Below, one piece after another: positions 16,065-25,011 of a stretch of 64,000 nucleotides of DNA. Position 1 is the stretch's first letter; each line of letters starts with the position of its first letter. The notes below the pieces were generated by a model, which was given only the letters and a program-made list of their open reading frames with translations, was not told where the DNA came from and did no database searches. A program made the position numbers and the translations under genes. Source of the DNA: Pseudomonas proteolytica (GTDB lineage: Bacteria; Pseudomonadota; Gammaproteobacteria; Pseudomonadales; Pseudomonadaceae); the NCBI RefSeq assembly GCF_007858275.1, contig NZ_VFEV01000030.1:1-64000 (forward strand), written 5' to 3'.

Positions 16065-16774
16065 TCGTTGAGCAACACCAACAAAGGGCGATCGATGCAG
16101 ATTTGCTGGGCACTCACCTGTACGCCGTAAGCCAGGACTTCCACCCCGGCAGCCTTGGCCTCGCGCAGCGCAACGGCGTACCCCGCATCTATTTCCACAG
16201 CGGGCCTTACGCCATCAATGCCGGACAGATTCACGCAATACAACTGCACGGCTCGTACACCGCTACGGGCCAGGTGCGCCAACTCCCGCAAGTGCTTGGC
16301 GCCACGCTGAGTCACCGCATCGGGAAACGCCGCGATAGACGTGCCGTCAAAGCCCAGGGTGACACTTTTGACTTCGACATAGGCTGCGCCGCCAGGGTAG
16401 TCCAGGCGAAAGTCGATACGGCTCTTCTCCTGGCCGTAGGGTACTTCACGCTTTAACGCGGTAAAGCCGTTGAGCTCCGTGATCACCCCGGCATTCAGCG
16501 CCTCTTCAACCAACGGGTTGGCCCGCGCGGTGTTGACGCACGCCAGGCGGCCCTGGGGGGTTTGCGCAATCTCCCAAGTGCCCGGCAGTTTGCGCTTGGG
16601 ATCGTTGGAGCGACTGAACCAGACCGGGCCGCCCTCAACCATGCAGTTGAACATCGAGCCGGTGTTCGGGCAGTGGATGGTGAGCAGTTCGCCAGTAGCG
16701 GTTTCGATATCGGCCAGAAAACGCTTGTAACGGCGAATCAGCCGGCCTTCTTCGAGAGGAGGATTAAAAAGCAT
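16061..16774 (-). CDS. sfsA: SfsA DNA/RNA nuclease family protein
   Basis: 237 aa from the ATG at 16774 (MLFNPPLEEGRLIRRYKRF), chosen because it overlaps the upstream aminotransferase stop in a TGATG junction; an ATG four codons upstream exists. The conserved SfsA blocks HCPNTGSM and the C-terminal nuclease-like core (RIDFRLDY, YVEVKSVTL with acidic and Lys residues resembling PD-(D/E)XK) are visible. Named for sugar fermentation stimulation in E. coli; the molecular role is not settled. Confidence 0.92.
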   Translation of the reverse strand: MLFNPPLEEGRLIRRYKRFLADIETATGELLTIHCPNTGSMFNCMVEGGPVWFSRSNDPKRKLPGTWEIAQTPQGRLACVNTARANPLVEEALNAGVITELNGFTALKREVPYGQEKSRIDFRLDYPGGAAYVEVKSVTLGFDGTSIAAFPDAVTQRGAKHLRELAHLARSGVRAVQLYCVNLSGIDGVRPAVEIDAGYAVALREAKAAGVEVLAYGVQVSAQQICIDRPLLVLLND

Positions 16775-17946
16775 CAGCCTTGCCAACTCCGCAAGCCACG
16801 GGCAATCCGCTCCACGGCTTCCTGGAGACGGTCGAGGTTTTGCGTGTAGGCAAAACGCACATGATGACCCGCCTGGAAGCGACCGAAATCCAACCCCGGC
16901 GTGAATGCCACATGCTCGGTTTCAAGAAAGTGCCGGCAAAATGCGAAAGCATCACCGCCAAAGGCGCTGATATCGGCATACAGGTAAAACGCGCCCTCAG
17001 GCTCGACCGCAATACCGAAACCCAACTCACGCAAGGCCGGCAACAAAAAGTCACGCCGGCGCCCGAACTCGGCCCGGCGCTCTTCGAGAATCGCCAGGGT
17101 TTGCGGGGTAAAACAGGCCAATGCCGCATGCTGGGCCATGCTGGGTGCACTGATGTACAGGTTCTGCGCCAGCTTCTCCAGTTCGCCCACGGCTGCGGGC
17201 GGTGCCACCAGCCAACCCAGGCGCCAACCGGTCATGCCGAAATACTTTGAAAAACTGTTTAGGACAAACGCCTCGTCATCCACTTCCAGCACGCTGGCCG
17301 CATCAGTGCCATAGGTCAGGCCATGATAGATCTCATCCACCACCAGATGGCCATTGCGCGCTTTGATCGCACTGGACAGGCCGGCCAGCTCATCGCGGGT
17401 CAGGATGGTTCCGGTCGGGTTGGCCGGCGAGGCGACCAAGGCCCCCACACTGTCCTGGTCCCAATAGCGCTCCACCAAGTCGGCGGTCAGTTGGTAGCGC
17501 ACCTCGGGACCGACCGGCACCAATTGCGCCGCGCCTTCCACCAGTCGCAGGAAGTGCCGGTTGCAGGGGTAGCCGGGATCAGCCAGCAGCCAATGCTTGC
17601 CGGGATCCACCAATAGGCTGCTGGCCAGGAGCAAGGCCCCGGAGCCGCCCGGGGTGATCAGGATGCGCTCGGGGTCGATATTCAAGCCGTAGCGCTGCTG
17701 GTAGAAACCACTGATGGCCTCGCGCAACTCCGGCAGGCCACGGGCGGCGGTGTAGCGGGTCTTGCCATTGGCCAGCGCGGCCTGACCGGCCTGGATGATC
17801 GGCTCGGCGGTGGTGAAGTCCGGCTCGCCGATTTCCAGGTGAATCACATCATGGCCCGCAGCTTGCAACTCATTGGCCCGCGCCAGCAACGCCATGACAT
17901 GAAACGGTTCGATAGCACGACTGCGAGCACTGTAGGGCTGAGCCAT
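16774..17946 (-). CDS. Pyridoxal-phosphate-dependent aminotransferase (class I/II)
   Basis: 390 aa, fold type I aspartate-aminotransferase family. Residues visible include IGEPDF near the N-terminus, the N-P-T-G loop (SPANPTGT), the D-E-I-Y motif, and the PLP lysine in NSFSKYFGMTGWRLGW. Substrate specificity cannot be read from sequence. It is translationally coupled to sfsA and lies between the heme/iron block and dksA, divergently transcribed from dksA. Confidence 0.9.
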   Translation of the reverse strand: MAQPYSARSRAIEPFHVMALLARANELQAAGHDVIHLEIGEPDFTTAEPIIQAGQAALANGKTRYTAARGLPELREAISGFYQQRYGLNIDPERILITPGGSGALLLASSLLVDPGKHWLLADPGYPCNRHFLRLVEGAAQLVPVGPEVRYQLTADLVERYWDQDSVGALVASPANPTGTILTRDELAGLSSAIKARNGHLVVDEIYHGLTYGTDAASVLEVDDEAFVLNSFSKYFGMTGWRLGWLVAPPAAVGELEKLAQNLYISAPSMAQHAALACFTPQTLAILEERRAEFGRRRDFLLPALRELGFGIAVEPEGAFYLYADISAFGGDAFAFCRHFLETEHVAFTPGLDFGRFQAGHHVRFAYTQNLDRLQEAVERIARGLRSWQG

Positions 17947-18265
17947 TAGCCTTCCTTAACAATGAGGACAAAATCGGGATTCTACCGAACCCGTGAGGTA
18001 AAACATGTTCTATTGCCTGCCCGACCGGGATGATGAGCCGGGCAAGCGCCTGCAAAAAGACTAAAATCATCATTCGAGACGGTGGATGCCCTTCCATGGC
18101 GGGTCGCAACAGTTTGCAACCCCCGCGTGACGGGCCCAGACAACCGGGAGTGGCGCACCCCGAATCTATCTGGTAAGTTCGCCCGCTTGCAGCCGCAGGG
18201 CCGGCAGGTGTCGGTGATGTTGCAATCCTGCGCAATGGATTAGAAGAGTGAGAGGCGGTCTATTC
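17947..18265. other. 319-bp divergent region between aminotransferase and dksA
   Basis: No gene or known RNA recognised. It must hold the divergent promoters; TTGCAA (18220-18225) and TAGAAG (18241-18246) upstream of dksA are weak promoter-like elements with a short spacer. A GC-rich stretch with small stems (GCCCGACCGGGATGATGAGCCGGGC near 18018) has no T-run. Confidence 0.4.
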
Positions 18266-18700
18266 ATGTCCACCCAAGCAAAGCAACAGAGCATCAGCGG
18301 CTTCGAACCCTACATCGAGACGAAGGGCGAGGAGTACATGGGCGAGCCCATGCGCAAGCACTTCACCAAGATCCTGCAGAAATGGAAGCAGGACTTGATG
18401 CAGGAGGTCGACCGTACGGTTGACCACATGAAGGACGAAGCAGCCAACTTCCCTGACCCGGCCGACCGTGCCAGCCAGGAAGAAGAGTTCAGCCTTGAAC
18501 TGCGCGCCCGTGATCGCGAGCGCAAGCTGATCAAGAAGATCGACAAGACGCTGCAACTGATCGAAGACGAAGAGTACGGCTGGTGCGAATCCTGCGGCGT
18601 CGAGATCGGCATTCGTCGCCTGGAAGCCCGTCCTACTGCTGACATGTGCGTAGACTGCAAGACCTTGGCCGAAATCAAGGAAAAACAGGTCGGCAAGTAA
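18266..18700 (+). CDS. dksA: RNA polymerase-binding transcription factor DksA
   Basis: 144 aa from the ATG at 18266 with GAGAGG upstream. A long coiled-coil (about 35-110) carries the acidic tip that enters the RNA polymerase secondary channel, followed by the full four-cysteine zinc finger (CESCG ... CVDCK), so this is the zinc-containing DksA1 type. It acts with ppGpp to down-regulate rRNA promoters such as those at the left edge and to up-regulate amino-acid biosynthesis. Confidence 0.95.
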   Translation: MSTQAKQQSISGFEPYIETKGEEYMGEPMRKHFTKILQKWKQDLMQEVDRTVDHMKDEAANFPDPADRASQEEEFSLELRARDRERKLIKKIDKTLQLIEDEEYGWCESCGVEIGIRRLEARPTADMCVDCKTLAEIKEKQVGK

Positions 18701-18719
18701 TCCCTGCCGGGCTGAACGA

Positions 18720-18749
18720 ATGGGGCGTGCAAACGCCCCATTTTTGTTT
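18720..18749 (+). terminator. Rho-independent terminator of dksA
   Basis: ATGGGGCGT-gcaa-ACGCCCCAT followed by TTTT, 20 nt past the dksA stop. Confidence 0.92.
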
Positions 18750-18784
18750 CTGGAGTTTGGCGGTTTTCCAGTAATATCCAGGCC

Positions 18785-19672
18785 ATGACAGCCTCTCCTT
18801 ATATCGGGCGCTTCGCCCCCACGCCCAGCGGCCATTTGCACTTTGGCTCCCTGGTTGCAGCCCTCGCCTCCTACCTCGACGCCCGCGCCAATCACGGCCG
18901 CTGGCTGATGCGCATGGAAGACCTCGACCCACCCCGTGAAGAACCCGGCGCCCAGGCGGCGATCCTGCATGCCCTGGAAAGCTACGGTTTTGAATGGGAC
19001 GGCGAACTGGTCCGCCAAAGCGAGCGGCATGATGCCTACGCCAAAGTTTTGAACGATATGTTCAACCATGGCCTGGCCTACGCCTGCACCTGCTCACGCA
19101 AGCAACTGGAAGCGTATAACGGCATTTACCCCGGCCTGTGCCGCAATGCCGGTCACGACCAGCAGGGTGCCGCCATTCGTCTACGTGTTCCCGAGCTGGA
19201 ATACCACTTCACCGACCGTGTTCAAGGCCAATTCCGACAACACCTGGGGCGCGATGTCGGCGATTTCATCATCCGCCGCCGCGACGGCCTGTACGCCTAT
19301 CAACTGGCCGTGGTGCTCGACGATGCCTGGCAAGGCGTCACCGATATCGTGCGCGGCGCCGACCTGCTGGACTCCACACCGCGCCAGTTGTACCTGCAGG
19401 AGCTGCTGGGCCTGCGCCAGCCGCGCTACCTGCATGTGCCCCTGATCACCCAGCCGGACGGTAACAAGCTGGGCAAATCCTATCGCTCCCCGCCGTTGAC
19501 GCCCGACCAGGCCACGCCGTTGCTACTGAGGGCGTTGCGCGCGCTCGGCCAACAACCGGGGGATGAACTGCACCATGCCAGCCCACGAGAATTGCTGGAT
19601 TGGGGCATTGCGCACTGGGATGCCACCCGGATCCCGCGCACACTCACATTGGCCGAGGCGCAATTACACTGA
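18785..19672 (+). CDS. gluQ: Glutamyl-Q tRNA(Asp) synthetase
   Basis: 295 aa, a truncated class I GluRS lacking the anticodon-binding domain. The HIGH-type PTPSGHLHFGS and KMSKS-type KLGKS signatures are present, with a zinc site (CTCSRKQL ... YPGLCR). It attaches glutamate to queuosine at position 34 of tRNA(Asp). It is encoded right after dksA, as in many gammaproteobacteria, but behind a terminator, with a TAATAT -10-like element before the ATG. Confidence 0.95.
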   Translation: MTASPYIGRFAPTPSGHLHFGSLVAALASYLDARANHGRWLMRMEDLDPPREEPGAQAAILHALESYGFEWDGELVRQSERHDAYAKVLNDMFNHGLAYACTCSRKQLEAYNGIYPGLCRNAGHDQQGAAIRLRVPELEYHFTDRVQGQFRQHLGRDVGDFIIRRRDGLYAYQLAVVLDDAWQGVTDIVRGADLLDSTPRQLYLQELLGLRQPRYLHVPLITQPDGNKLGKSYRSPPLTPDQATPLLLRALRALGQQPGDELHHASPRELLDWGIAHWDATRIPRTLTLAEAQLH

Positions 19673-19734
19673 AGGCGCTTGCAGCCTGCCAGCCATCCGT
19701 TAACATCGCCGCAGTTTTTCAATCAGAGGCCAAC

Positions 19735-19911
19735 ATGTACATCTATCGCTTGGTCCTGCTGTTGGTCGTCGGGATCTACCTGTTTTCTCCCGCCATCATG
19801 GACTGGTGGATCGACGCCACGGGCGCCTGGTATCGCCCCTATCTGCTGTGGCTGATCCTGATCGTCGTGACCTTTATCCTGCAGAGCCAAAAAGATGCCG
19901 ATGAGCTTTAG
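19735..19911 (+). CDS. cbrX: Small membrane protein upstream of cbrA (CbrX-like)
   Basis: 58 aa, beginning MYIYRLVLLLVVGIYLF. Two hydrophobic segments (about 5-25 and 35-53) flank a Trp-rich loop (MDWWIDATGAWY). The 3' end overlaps the cbrA start, so cbrA translation is probably coupled to it. A small ORF at this position is conserved in pseudomonads and has been called cbrX; the name is from memory. Its own function is unknown to me. Confidence 0.82.
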   Translation: MYIYRLVLLLVVGIYLFSPAIMDWWIDATGAWYRPYLLWLILIVVTFILQSQKDADEL

Positions 19912-22849
19912 CCTGACCCAGATGCTGCTGATCAGCGCCGCCTACCTGGCGGCGCTGTTCGGGGTGGCCTGGATCAGTGAGCGTGGAATGATCCCGCGGG
20001 CGATCATTCGCCACCCGCTGACCTACACCTTGTCGCTGGGCGTGTATGCCAGCGCCTGGGCGTTCTATGGTACGGTGGGCCTGGCCTACCAGTACGGTTA
20101 TGGGTTTCTTTCCAGCTACCTCGGGGTGTCCGGGGCCTTCCTGCTGGCGCCGGTGTTGCTGTACCCGATCCTGAAGATCACCCGCACCTACCAGTTGTCG
20201 TCGTTGGCCGACCTGTTTGCGTTCCGCTTTCGCAGCACCTGGGCCGGCGCGCTGACCACCATTTTCATGCTGATCGGCGTACTACCGCTGCTGGCCCTGC
20301 AAATCCAGGCCGTGGCTGACTCCATCAGCATCCTCACCCATGAACCGGTGCAACATCGGGTGGCCCTGAGCTTTTGTGCGCTGATTACCCTGTTCACGAT
20401 TTTTTTTGGCTCGCGGCATATCGCCACCCGGGAAAAACACGAAGGCTTGGTGTTTGCGATTGCCTTCGAGTCGGTGATCAAGCTGATCGCTATCGGTGGC
20501 GTGGGCCTGTACGCGCTGTACGGGGTGTTCGACGGCCCGCAGCAACTCGAGCTGTGGCTGCTGCAAAACCAGACCGCCCTCGCCGCCCTGCACACCCCGT
20601 TGCAAGAAGGCCCATGGCGCACGCTGTTGCTGGTGTTCTTTGCCTCCGCCATCGTCATGCCGCACATGTACCACATGACCTTTACCGAGAACCTCAACCC
20701 GCGCTCGCTGGTCAGCGCCAGTTGGGGCTTGCCGCTGTTCCTGCTGCTGATGAGCCTGGCAGTACCGCTGATCCTCTGGGCCGGCCTGAAACTGGGGGCC
20801 ACCACCAACCCGGAATATTTCACCCTCGGTATCGGCATCGCGGCCAACAGTAAGTCCCTGGCATTGCTGGCCTACGTCGGCGGCTTATCGGCGGCCAGTG
20901 GCTTGATCATTGTCACCACCCTGGCGCTGTCGGGCATGGCCCTCAACCACCTGGTGCTGCCGCTTTACCAGCCGCCTGCCGAAGGCAACATCTACCGCTG
21001 GCTGAAATGGACACGCCGCGCGCTGATCGTAGCCATCATCATGGCCGGCTATGGCTTCTACCTGCTGATGGCGGCCGAGCAGGACCTGGCCAACCTCGGA
21101 ATCGTGGCCTTCGTCGCCACCTTGCAGTTCTTGCCGGGGGTTCTGTCGGTGCTGTACTGGCCGACCGCCAATCGACGCGGGTTCATCGCCGGGCTGCTGG
21201 CGGGGATCCTGGTGTGGCTGGTGACTATGCTGCTGCCGCTGGTGGGCAATCTGCAGGGCTTCTATATCCCGCTGCTGAACATGATCTACGTGCTGGATGA
21301 CACCAGTTGGCACATGGCTGCCATCGCCTCGCTGGCGGCCAACGTGCTGATGTTCACCCTGATTTCCCTGTTCACCAACGCCAGCCCCGAAGAAACCAGC
21401 GCTGCCGAAGCCTGCGCGGTGGATAACGTGCGCCGCCCGCAACGCCGCGAACTGCATGCGGCATCGCCCCAGGAGTTCGCCACCCAACTGGCCAAGCCCC
21501 TGGGCGCCAAGGCCGCACAAAAGGAAGTGGAGCAGGCACTGCGCGATCTGTACCTGCCCTTCGATGAGCGCCGCCCCTACGCCCTGCGCCGCCTGCGCGA
21601 CCGCATCGAGGCCAACCTGTCGGGGTTGATGGGCCCCAGCGTGTCCCAGGACATGGTGGAGACTTTCCTGCCCTACAAGGCCGGCGGCGAAAACTATGTC
21701 ACCGAAGATATCCATTTCATCGAGAGCCGGCTGGAGGACTACCACTCGCGCCTCACCGGCCTTGCCGCCGAACTCGACGCCCTGCGCCGCTACCACCGCC
21801 AGACCCTGCAGGAACTGCCCATGGGCGTCTGCTCCCTGGCCAAGGACCAGGAAATCCTGATGTGGAACAAGGCCATGGAAGAGCTTACCGGCATCGCCGC
21901 CCAGCGCGTGGTGGGCTCGCGCCTGACCACCATCGCCGATCCGTGGAAGGAACTGCTGCAGGGCTTTATCAACCTGCCGGACGAACACTTGCACAAACAG
22001 CATCTGGCCCTCGACGGCCAGACGCGCTGGCTGAACCTGCACAAAGCGGCGATCGACGAGCCCCTGGCCCCCGGTAACAGTGGCCTGGTATTGCTGGTCG
22101 AAGACCTGACCGAAACCCAAATGCTCGAAGACAAACTGGTGCACTCCGAGCGCCTGGCCAGTATCGGGCGCCTGGCGGCCGGGGTGGCCCACGAGATTGG
22201 CAATCCGATCACCGGTATCGCGTGCCTGGCGCAGAACCTGCGCGAAGAGCGCGAAGAGGACGACGAAATCACCGAAATCAGCGGGCAGATCCTCGAACAG
22301 ACCAAACGCGTCTCGCGCATCGTGCAATCGCTGATGAGCTTTGCCCATGCCGGCGGCCACCAGAATCACGATGAAGCCGTGTGCCTGGCCGAAGTCGCCC
22401 AGGATGCCATTGGGCTGCTGGCCTTGAACCGGCGCAATTTCGAAGTACAGTTCTATAACTTGTGCGATCCGGAACACTGGGTGGTCGGCGACTCACAACG
22501 CCTGGCCCAGGTGTTGATCAACCTGCTGTCCAATGCCCGCGACGCGACACCCGCCGGCAGTGCGGTAAGGGTCAAGAGCGAGGCTTTCGAGCACACGGTC
22601 GACCTGATCGTGGAGGACGAAGGCAGCGGTATTCCACAGAACATCATGGACCGATTGTTCGAACCCTTCTTCACCACCAAGGACCCTGGTGAAGGTACCG
22701 GTCTGGGCCTTGCACTGGTCTATTCCATCGTTGAAGAGCATTATGGACAAATCACCATCGACAGCCCGGCTGACACCGAAAGCCAACGCGGCACCCGTAT
22801 TCGGGTGACCTTGCCGCGTCATGTCGAAGCGACGTCCGCTGTGAACTGA
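19901..22849 (+). CDS. cbrA: CbrA sensor histidine kinase with transporter-like N-terminus
   Basis: 982 aa from the ATG at 19901; an ATG two codons upstream is equally possible. Residues 1 to about 500 form a sodium:solute-symporter (SLC5-like) domain of about 13 helices. Next come a linker, a PAS domain (about 640-750), a HisKA domain (H-box VAHEIGNPI) and an HATPase domain (N-box NLLSNARDA, G-box GEGTGLGLAL). It senses carbon/nitrogen status, and the transporter domain has been linked to histidine uptake. It phosphorylates CbrB, encoded 22 nt downstream. Confidence 0.97.
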   Translation: MSFSLTQMLLISAAYLAALFGVAWISERGMIPRAIIRHPLTYTLSLGVYASAWAFYGTVGLAYQYGYGFLSSYLGVSGAFLLAPVLLYPILKITRTYQLSSLADLFAFRFRSTWAGALTTIFMLIGVLPLLALQIQAVADSISILTHEPVQHRVALSFCALITLFTIFFGSRHIATREKHEGLVFAIAFESVIKLIAIGGVGLYALYGVFDGPQQLELWLLQNQTALAALHTPLQEGPWRTLLLVFFASAIVMPHMYHMTFTENLNPRSLVSASWGLPLFLLLMSLAVPLILWAGLKLGATTNPEYFTLGIGIAANSKSLALLAYVGGLSAASGLIIVTTLALSGMALNHLVLPLYQPPAEGNIYRWLKWTRRALIVAIIMAGYGFYLLMAAEQDLANLGIVAFVATLQFLPGVLSVLYWPTANRRGFIAGLLAGILVWLVTMLLPLVGNLQGFYIPLLNMIYVLDDTSWHMAAIASLAANVLMFTLISLFTNASPEETSAAEACAVDNVRRPQRRELHAASPQEFATQLAKPLGAKAAQKEVEQALRDLYLPFDERRPYALRRLRDRIEANLSGLMGPSVSQDMVETFLPYKAGGENYVTEDIHFIESRLEDYHSRLTGLAAELDALRRYHRQTLQELPMGVCSLAKDQEILMWNKAMEELTGIAAQRVVGSRLTTIADPWKELLQGFINLPDEHLHKQHLALDGQTRWLNLHKAAIDEPLAPGNSGLVLLVEDLTETQMLEDKLVHSERLASIGRLAAGVAHEIGNPITGIACLAQNLREEREEDDEITEISGQILEQTKRVSRIVQSLMSFAHAGGHQNHDEAVCLAEVAQDAIGLLALNRRNFEVQFYNLCDPEHWVVGDSQRLAQVLINLLSNARDATPAGSAVRVKSEAFEHTVDLIVEDEGSGIPQNIMDRLFEPFFTTKDPGEGTGLGLALVYSIVEEHYGQITIDSPADTESQRGTRIRVTLPRHVEATSAVN

Positions 22850-22871
22850 GACCGTCGAGAGAATTGAATCA

Positions 22872-24299
22872 ATGCCGCACATTTTGATCGTCGAAGACGA
22901 AACCATTATCCGCTCTGCCTTGCGTCGCCTGCTTGAACGTAATCAGTACCAGGTCAGCGAAGCCGGCTCGGTGCAGGAAGCCCAGGAGCGTTTCAGCATT
23001 CCCACCTTTGACCTGATCGTCAGTGACCTGCGCCTGCCTGGCGCACCGGGCACCGAACTGATCAAGCTGGGCCAGGGCACGCCGGTGCTGATCATGACCA
23101 GCTACGCCAGCCTGCGCTCCGCCGTCGACTCGATGAAGATGGGCGCGGTGGACTACATCGCCAAGCCTTTCGATCACGACGAAATGCTCCAGGCGGTGGC
23201 TCGCATCCTGCGTGATCGTCAATCGGCCAGCAGTGCCCCGGCGGAACGGCCGGCCGGCAAGGCCGCCAGCGACAAGCCCGGGGTCGACAACAGCAATGGC
23301 GAAATCGGCATCATCGGCTCCTGCCCGCCCATGCAGGACCTGTACGTCAAGATCCGCAAGGTTGCGCCCACGGACTCCAATGTATTGATCCAGGGCGAGT
23401 CCGGTACCGGCAAGGAGTTGGTGGCCCGCGCCCTGCACAACCTGTCCAAGCGTGCCAAGGCGCCGATGATTTCGGTGAACTGCGCGGCAATCCCTGAATC
23501 CCTGATCGAGTCCGAACTGTTCGGCCATGAGAAAGGTGCCTTTACCGGTGCCAGCGCCGGACGCGCAGGCCTGGTAGAAGCGGCGGACGGCGGCACGCTG
23601 TTCCTCGACGAAATCGGTGAATTGCCCCTGGAAGCCCAGGCGCGCCTGCTGCGAGTGTTGCAGGAAGGCGAGATTCGTCGGGTCGGCTCGGTCCAGTCGC
23701 AAAAAGTCGATGTGCGTCTGATCGCCGCGACTCACCGCGACCTGAAAAGCCTGGCCAAGATCGGCCAGTTCCGCGAAGACCTGTACTACCGCCTGCACGT
23801 GATCGCCCTCAAGCTGCCGGCCTTGCGTGAACGCGGCGCCGACGTCAACGAGATTGCCAATGCGTTCCTGTTGCGCCAGAGCGCACGGGTCAACCGTACC
23901 GACCTGACGTTCGCGGCCGACGCCGAACAGGCCATCCGCCACTATTCGTGGCCAGGCAACGTGCGCGAGCTGGAAAACGCCGTGGAACGCGCGGTAATCC
24001 TTTCGGAAAGCCCGCAGATCTCCGCAGAGCTCTTGGGCATCGACATCGAACTGAGCGACCTGGACGATGACGACTTCATTGGCCTGGCACCCCAACAGGG
24101 CGGCAGTAACACCAGCCATGAGCCCACGGAAGACTTGTCCCTGGAAGACTACTTCCAGCACTTCGTCCTGGAACACCAGGACCACATGACCGAGACCGAA
24201 CTGGCGCGCAAATTGGGCGTCAGCCGCAAATGCCTGTGGGAGCGGCGCCAGCGCCTGGGCATTCCAAGGCGCAAGACCGGGGTTGCCAGCGAAAGCTGA
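22872..24299 (+). CDS. cbrB: CbrB sigma54-dependent response regulator
   Basis: 475-aa NtrC-family activator. The receiver domain (about 1-115) has the phosphoacceptor Asp in LIVSDLRLPG. The AAA+ domain has Walker A GESGTGKE, the sigma54-contacting GAFTGA loop and Walker B GGTLFLDEIGE. A Fis-type helix-turn-helix is at the C-terminus (LARKLGVSRKCLWERRQ). It activates crcZ from the -24/-12 promoter immediately downstream and genes for use of histidine, proline and other poor substrates. The gene ends in a terminator that overlaps its own putative target site. Confidence 0.97.
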   Translation: MPHILIVEDETIIRSALRRLLERNQYQVSEAGSVQEAQERFSIPTFDLIVSDLRLPGAPGTELIKLGQGTPVLIMTSYASLRSAVDSMKMGAVDYIAKPFDHDEMLQAVARILRDRQSASSAPAERPAGKAASDKPGVDNSNGEIGIIGSCPPMQDLYVKIRKVAPTDSNVLIQGESGTGKELVARALHNLSKRAKAPMISVNCAAIPESLIESELFGHEKGAFTGASAGRAGLVEAADGGTLFLDEIGELPLEAQARLLRVLQEGEIRRVGSVQSQKVDVRLIAATHRDLKSLAKIGQFREDLYYRLHVIALKLPALRERGADVNEIANAFLLRQSARVNRTDLTFAADAEQAIRHYSWPGNVRELENAVERAVILSESPQISAELLGIDIELSDLDDDDFIGLAPQQGGSNTSHEPTEDLSLEDYFQHFVLEHQDHMTETELARKLGVSRKCLWERRQRLGIPRRKTGVASES

Positions 24300-24339
24300 G
24301 GCCAACTCACATGGGGTAACACCCCAAACGTGAAAAAAC

Positions 24340-24364
24340 TGTTACCTCAGATATTCACGTAACA
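24340..24364. promoter_or_regulatory. CbrB-type enhancer dyad upstream of crcZ
   Basis: TGTTAC (24340-24345) and GTAACA (24359-24364) form an inverted repeat with a 13-nt spacer, centred about 138 bp upstream of the predicted crcZ start. Extra half-sites GTAACA (24316-24321) and GGTAACG (24381-24387) flank it. This fits the TGTTAC-N-GTAACA site reported, from memory, for CbrB. Its right arm touches the stem of the cbrB terminator. Confidence 0.72.
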
Positions 24365-24403
24365 AAAAGCCGGGGCTTACGGTAACGAAGCCCCGGCTTT
24401 TTT
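24364..24403 (+). terminator. Rho-independent terminator of cbrB
   Basis: AAAAAGCCGGGGCTT ... AAGCCCCGGCTTTTTT, a 15-bp stem with a 9-nt loop (containing GGTAACG) and a T-run. The symmetric A/T flanks allow function in both directions. Confidence 0.95.
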
Positions 24404-24463
24404 ATGCCCGCCAAACCCACCAGATCCCACCAAACCCCTTGTTTTGCTGGGGTTTGCAAAAGT

Positions 24464-24479
24464 TGGCACGCACCCTGCT
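24464..24479 (+). promoter_or_regulatory. Sigma54 (-24/-12) promoter of crcZ
   Basis: TTGGCACG-cacc-CTGCT: the GG (24465-24466) and GC (24477-24478) are exactly 10 nt apart as RpoN requires. Predicted transcription start is about 24490. It is driven by CbrB bound upstream. Confidence 0.93.
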
Positions 24480-24489
24480 ATATGCTTAG

Positions 24490-24858
24490 TACAAGAACAA
24501 TAAAAAGCACCGTACACACACAATAAAAATAAGACGAATCGACTCACGCACAATAAAAACAACACGGCGGAGGCGCAGCTAACTGATTCTTTTGGAGAGG
24601 CGTTGCATTTGGGGCTTGCCCCGCAACCAGGCCGAGAACAACAAAAACTGCCCTAAGGCAGAGCCTGAACTGGTTGGATCATTGATCATCGCAACACAGC
24701 GACCAAAGCAATCCGTTTGCTCTTGACTCCCGATTGGGAGTGTCATGAAGGTCAAATCTCATGACGAGGGCGATCAACAAAAACAAGAAGCCCGAAATCA
24801 ATAATAAAAATAGAGCACGCAACTACTTTCTGGGGGAGCTTCGGCTCCCCTTGTAGTT
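24490..24858 (+). ncRNA. crcZ: CrcZ small RNA, decoy for the Hfq/Crc repressor
   Basis: About 365-nt RNA between cbrB and pcnB. Six A-rich CA motifs (AANAANAA type) are visible near 24493, 24520, 24550, 24634, 24776 and 24796; these bind Hfq with Crc and titrate the complex away from catabolic mRNAs. Internal stems include CTCCC-gatt-GGGAG. It is transcribed from the sigma54 promoter above and ends at an intrinsic terminator. When preferred carbon is exhausted, CbrAB raises CrcZ and relieves catabolite repression. No frame in this region looks coding. Confidence 0.94.
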
Positions 24859-24859
24859 T
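24832..24859 (+). terminator. Rho-independent terminator of crcZ
   Basis: GGGGAGC-ttc-GGCTCCCC-type stem (24832-24850) followed by TTGTAGTTT. The T-run is interrupted, which may permit some read-through to pcnB. Confidence 0.85.
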
Positions 24860-24941
24860 CTGCGATTTGAGCGTCAACCGGCCTCATTTAAGCATCTGGC
24901 TCACGGCTTGCAGCTAGTTCCTACACCATCCCCTGACTAAA

Positions 24942-24950
24942 TGCTAGAAT
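24942..24950 (+). promoter_or_regulatory. Extended -10 promoter of pcnB
   Basis: TGCTAGAAT, an extended -10 (TG-n-TAGAAT), lies 60 nt upstream of pcnB. There is no good -35, as is common for extended -10 promoters. Confidence 0.5.
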
Positions 24951-25011
24951 CCCGGCCCATCATGCGGTCATTCTTCGTTATGGCCGAACATTCCTTCAAA
25001 CAGTGCATCCC

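Noticed and set aside
19600..19911. 103-aa version of the CbrX frame
   Set aside because: The first part overlaps the gluQ 3' end and lacks a ribosome site. The 58-aa form from the ATG at 19735 gives a clean two-helix membrane protein.
24377..24565. 62-aa minus-strand frame across the crcZ promoter
   Set aside because: Covers a terminator, sigma54 promoter and CA motifs; composition (Phe/Leu/Cys from A-rich antisense) is not protein-like.
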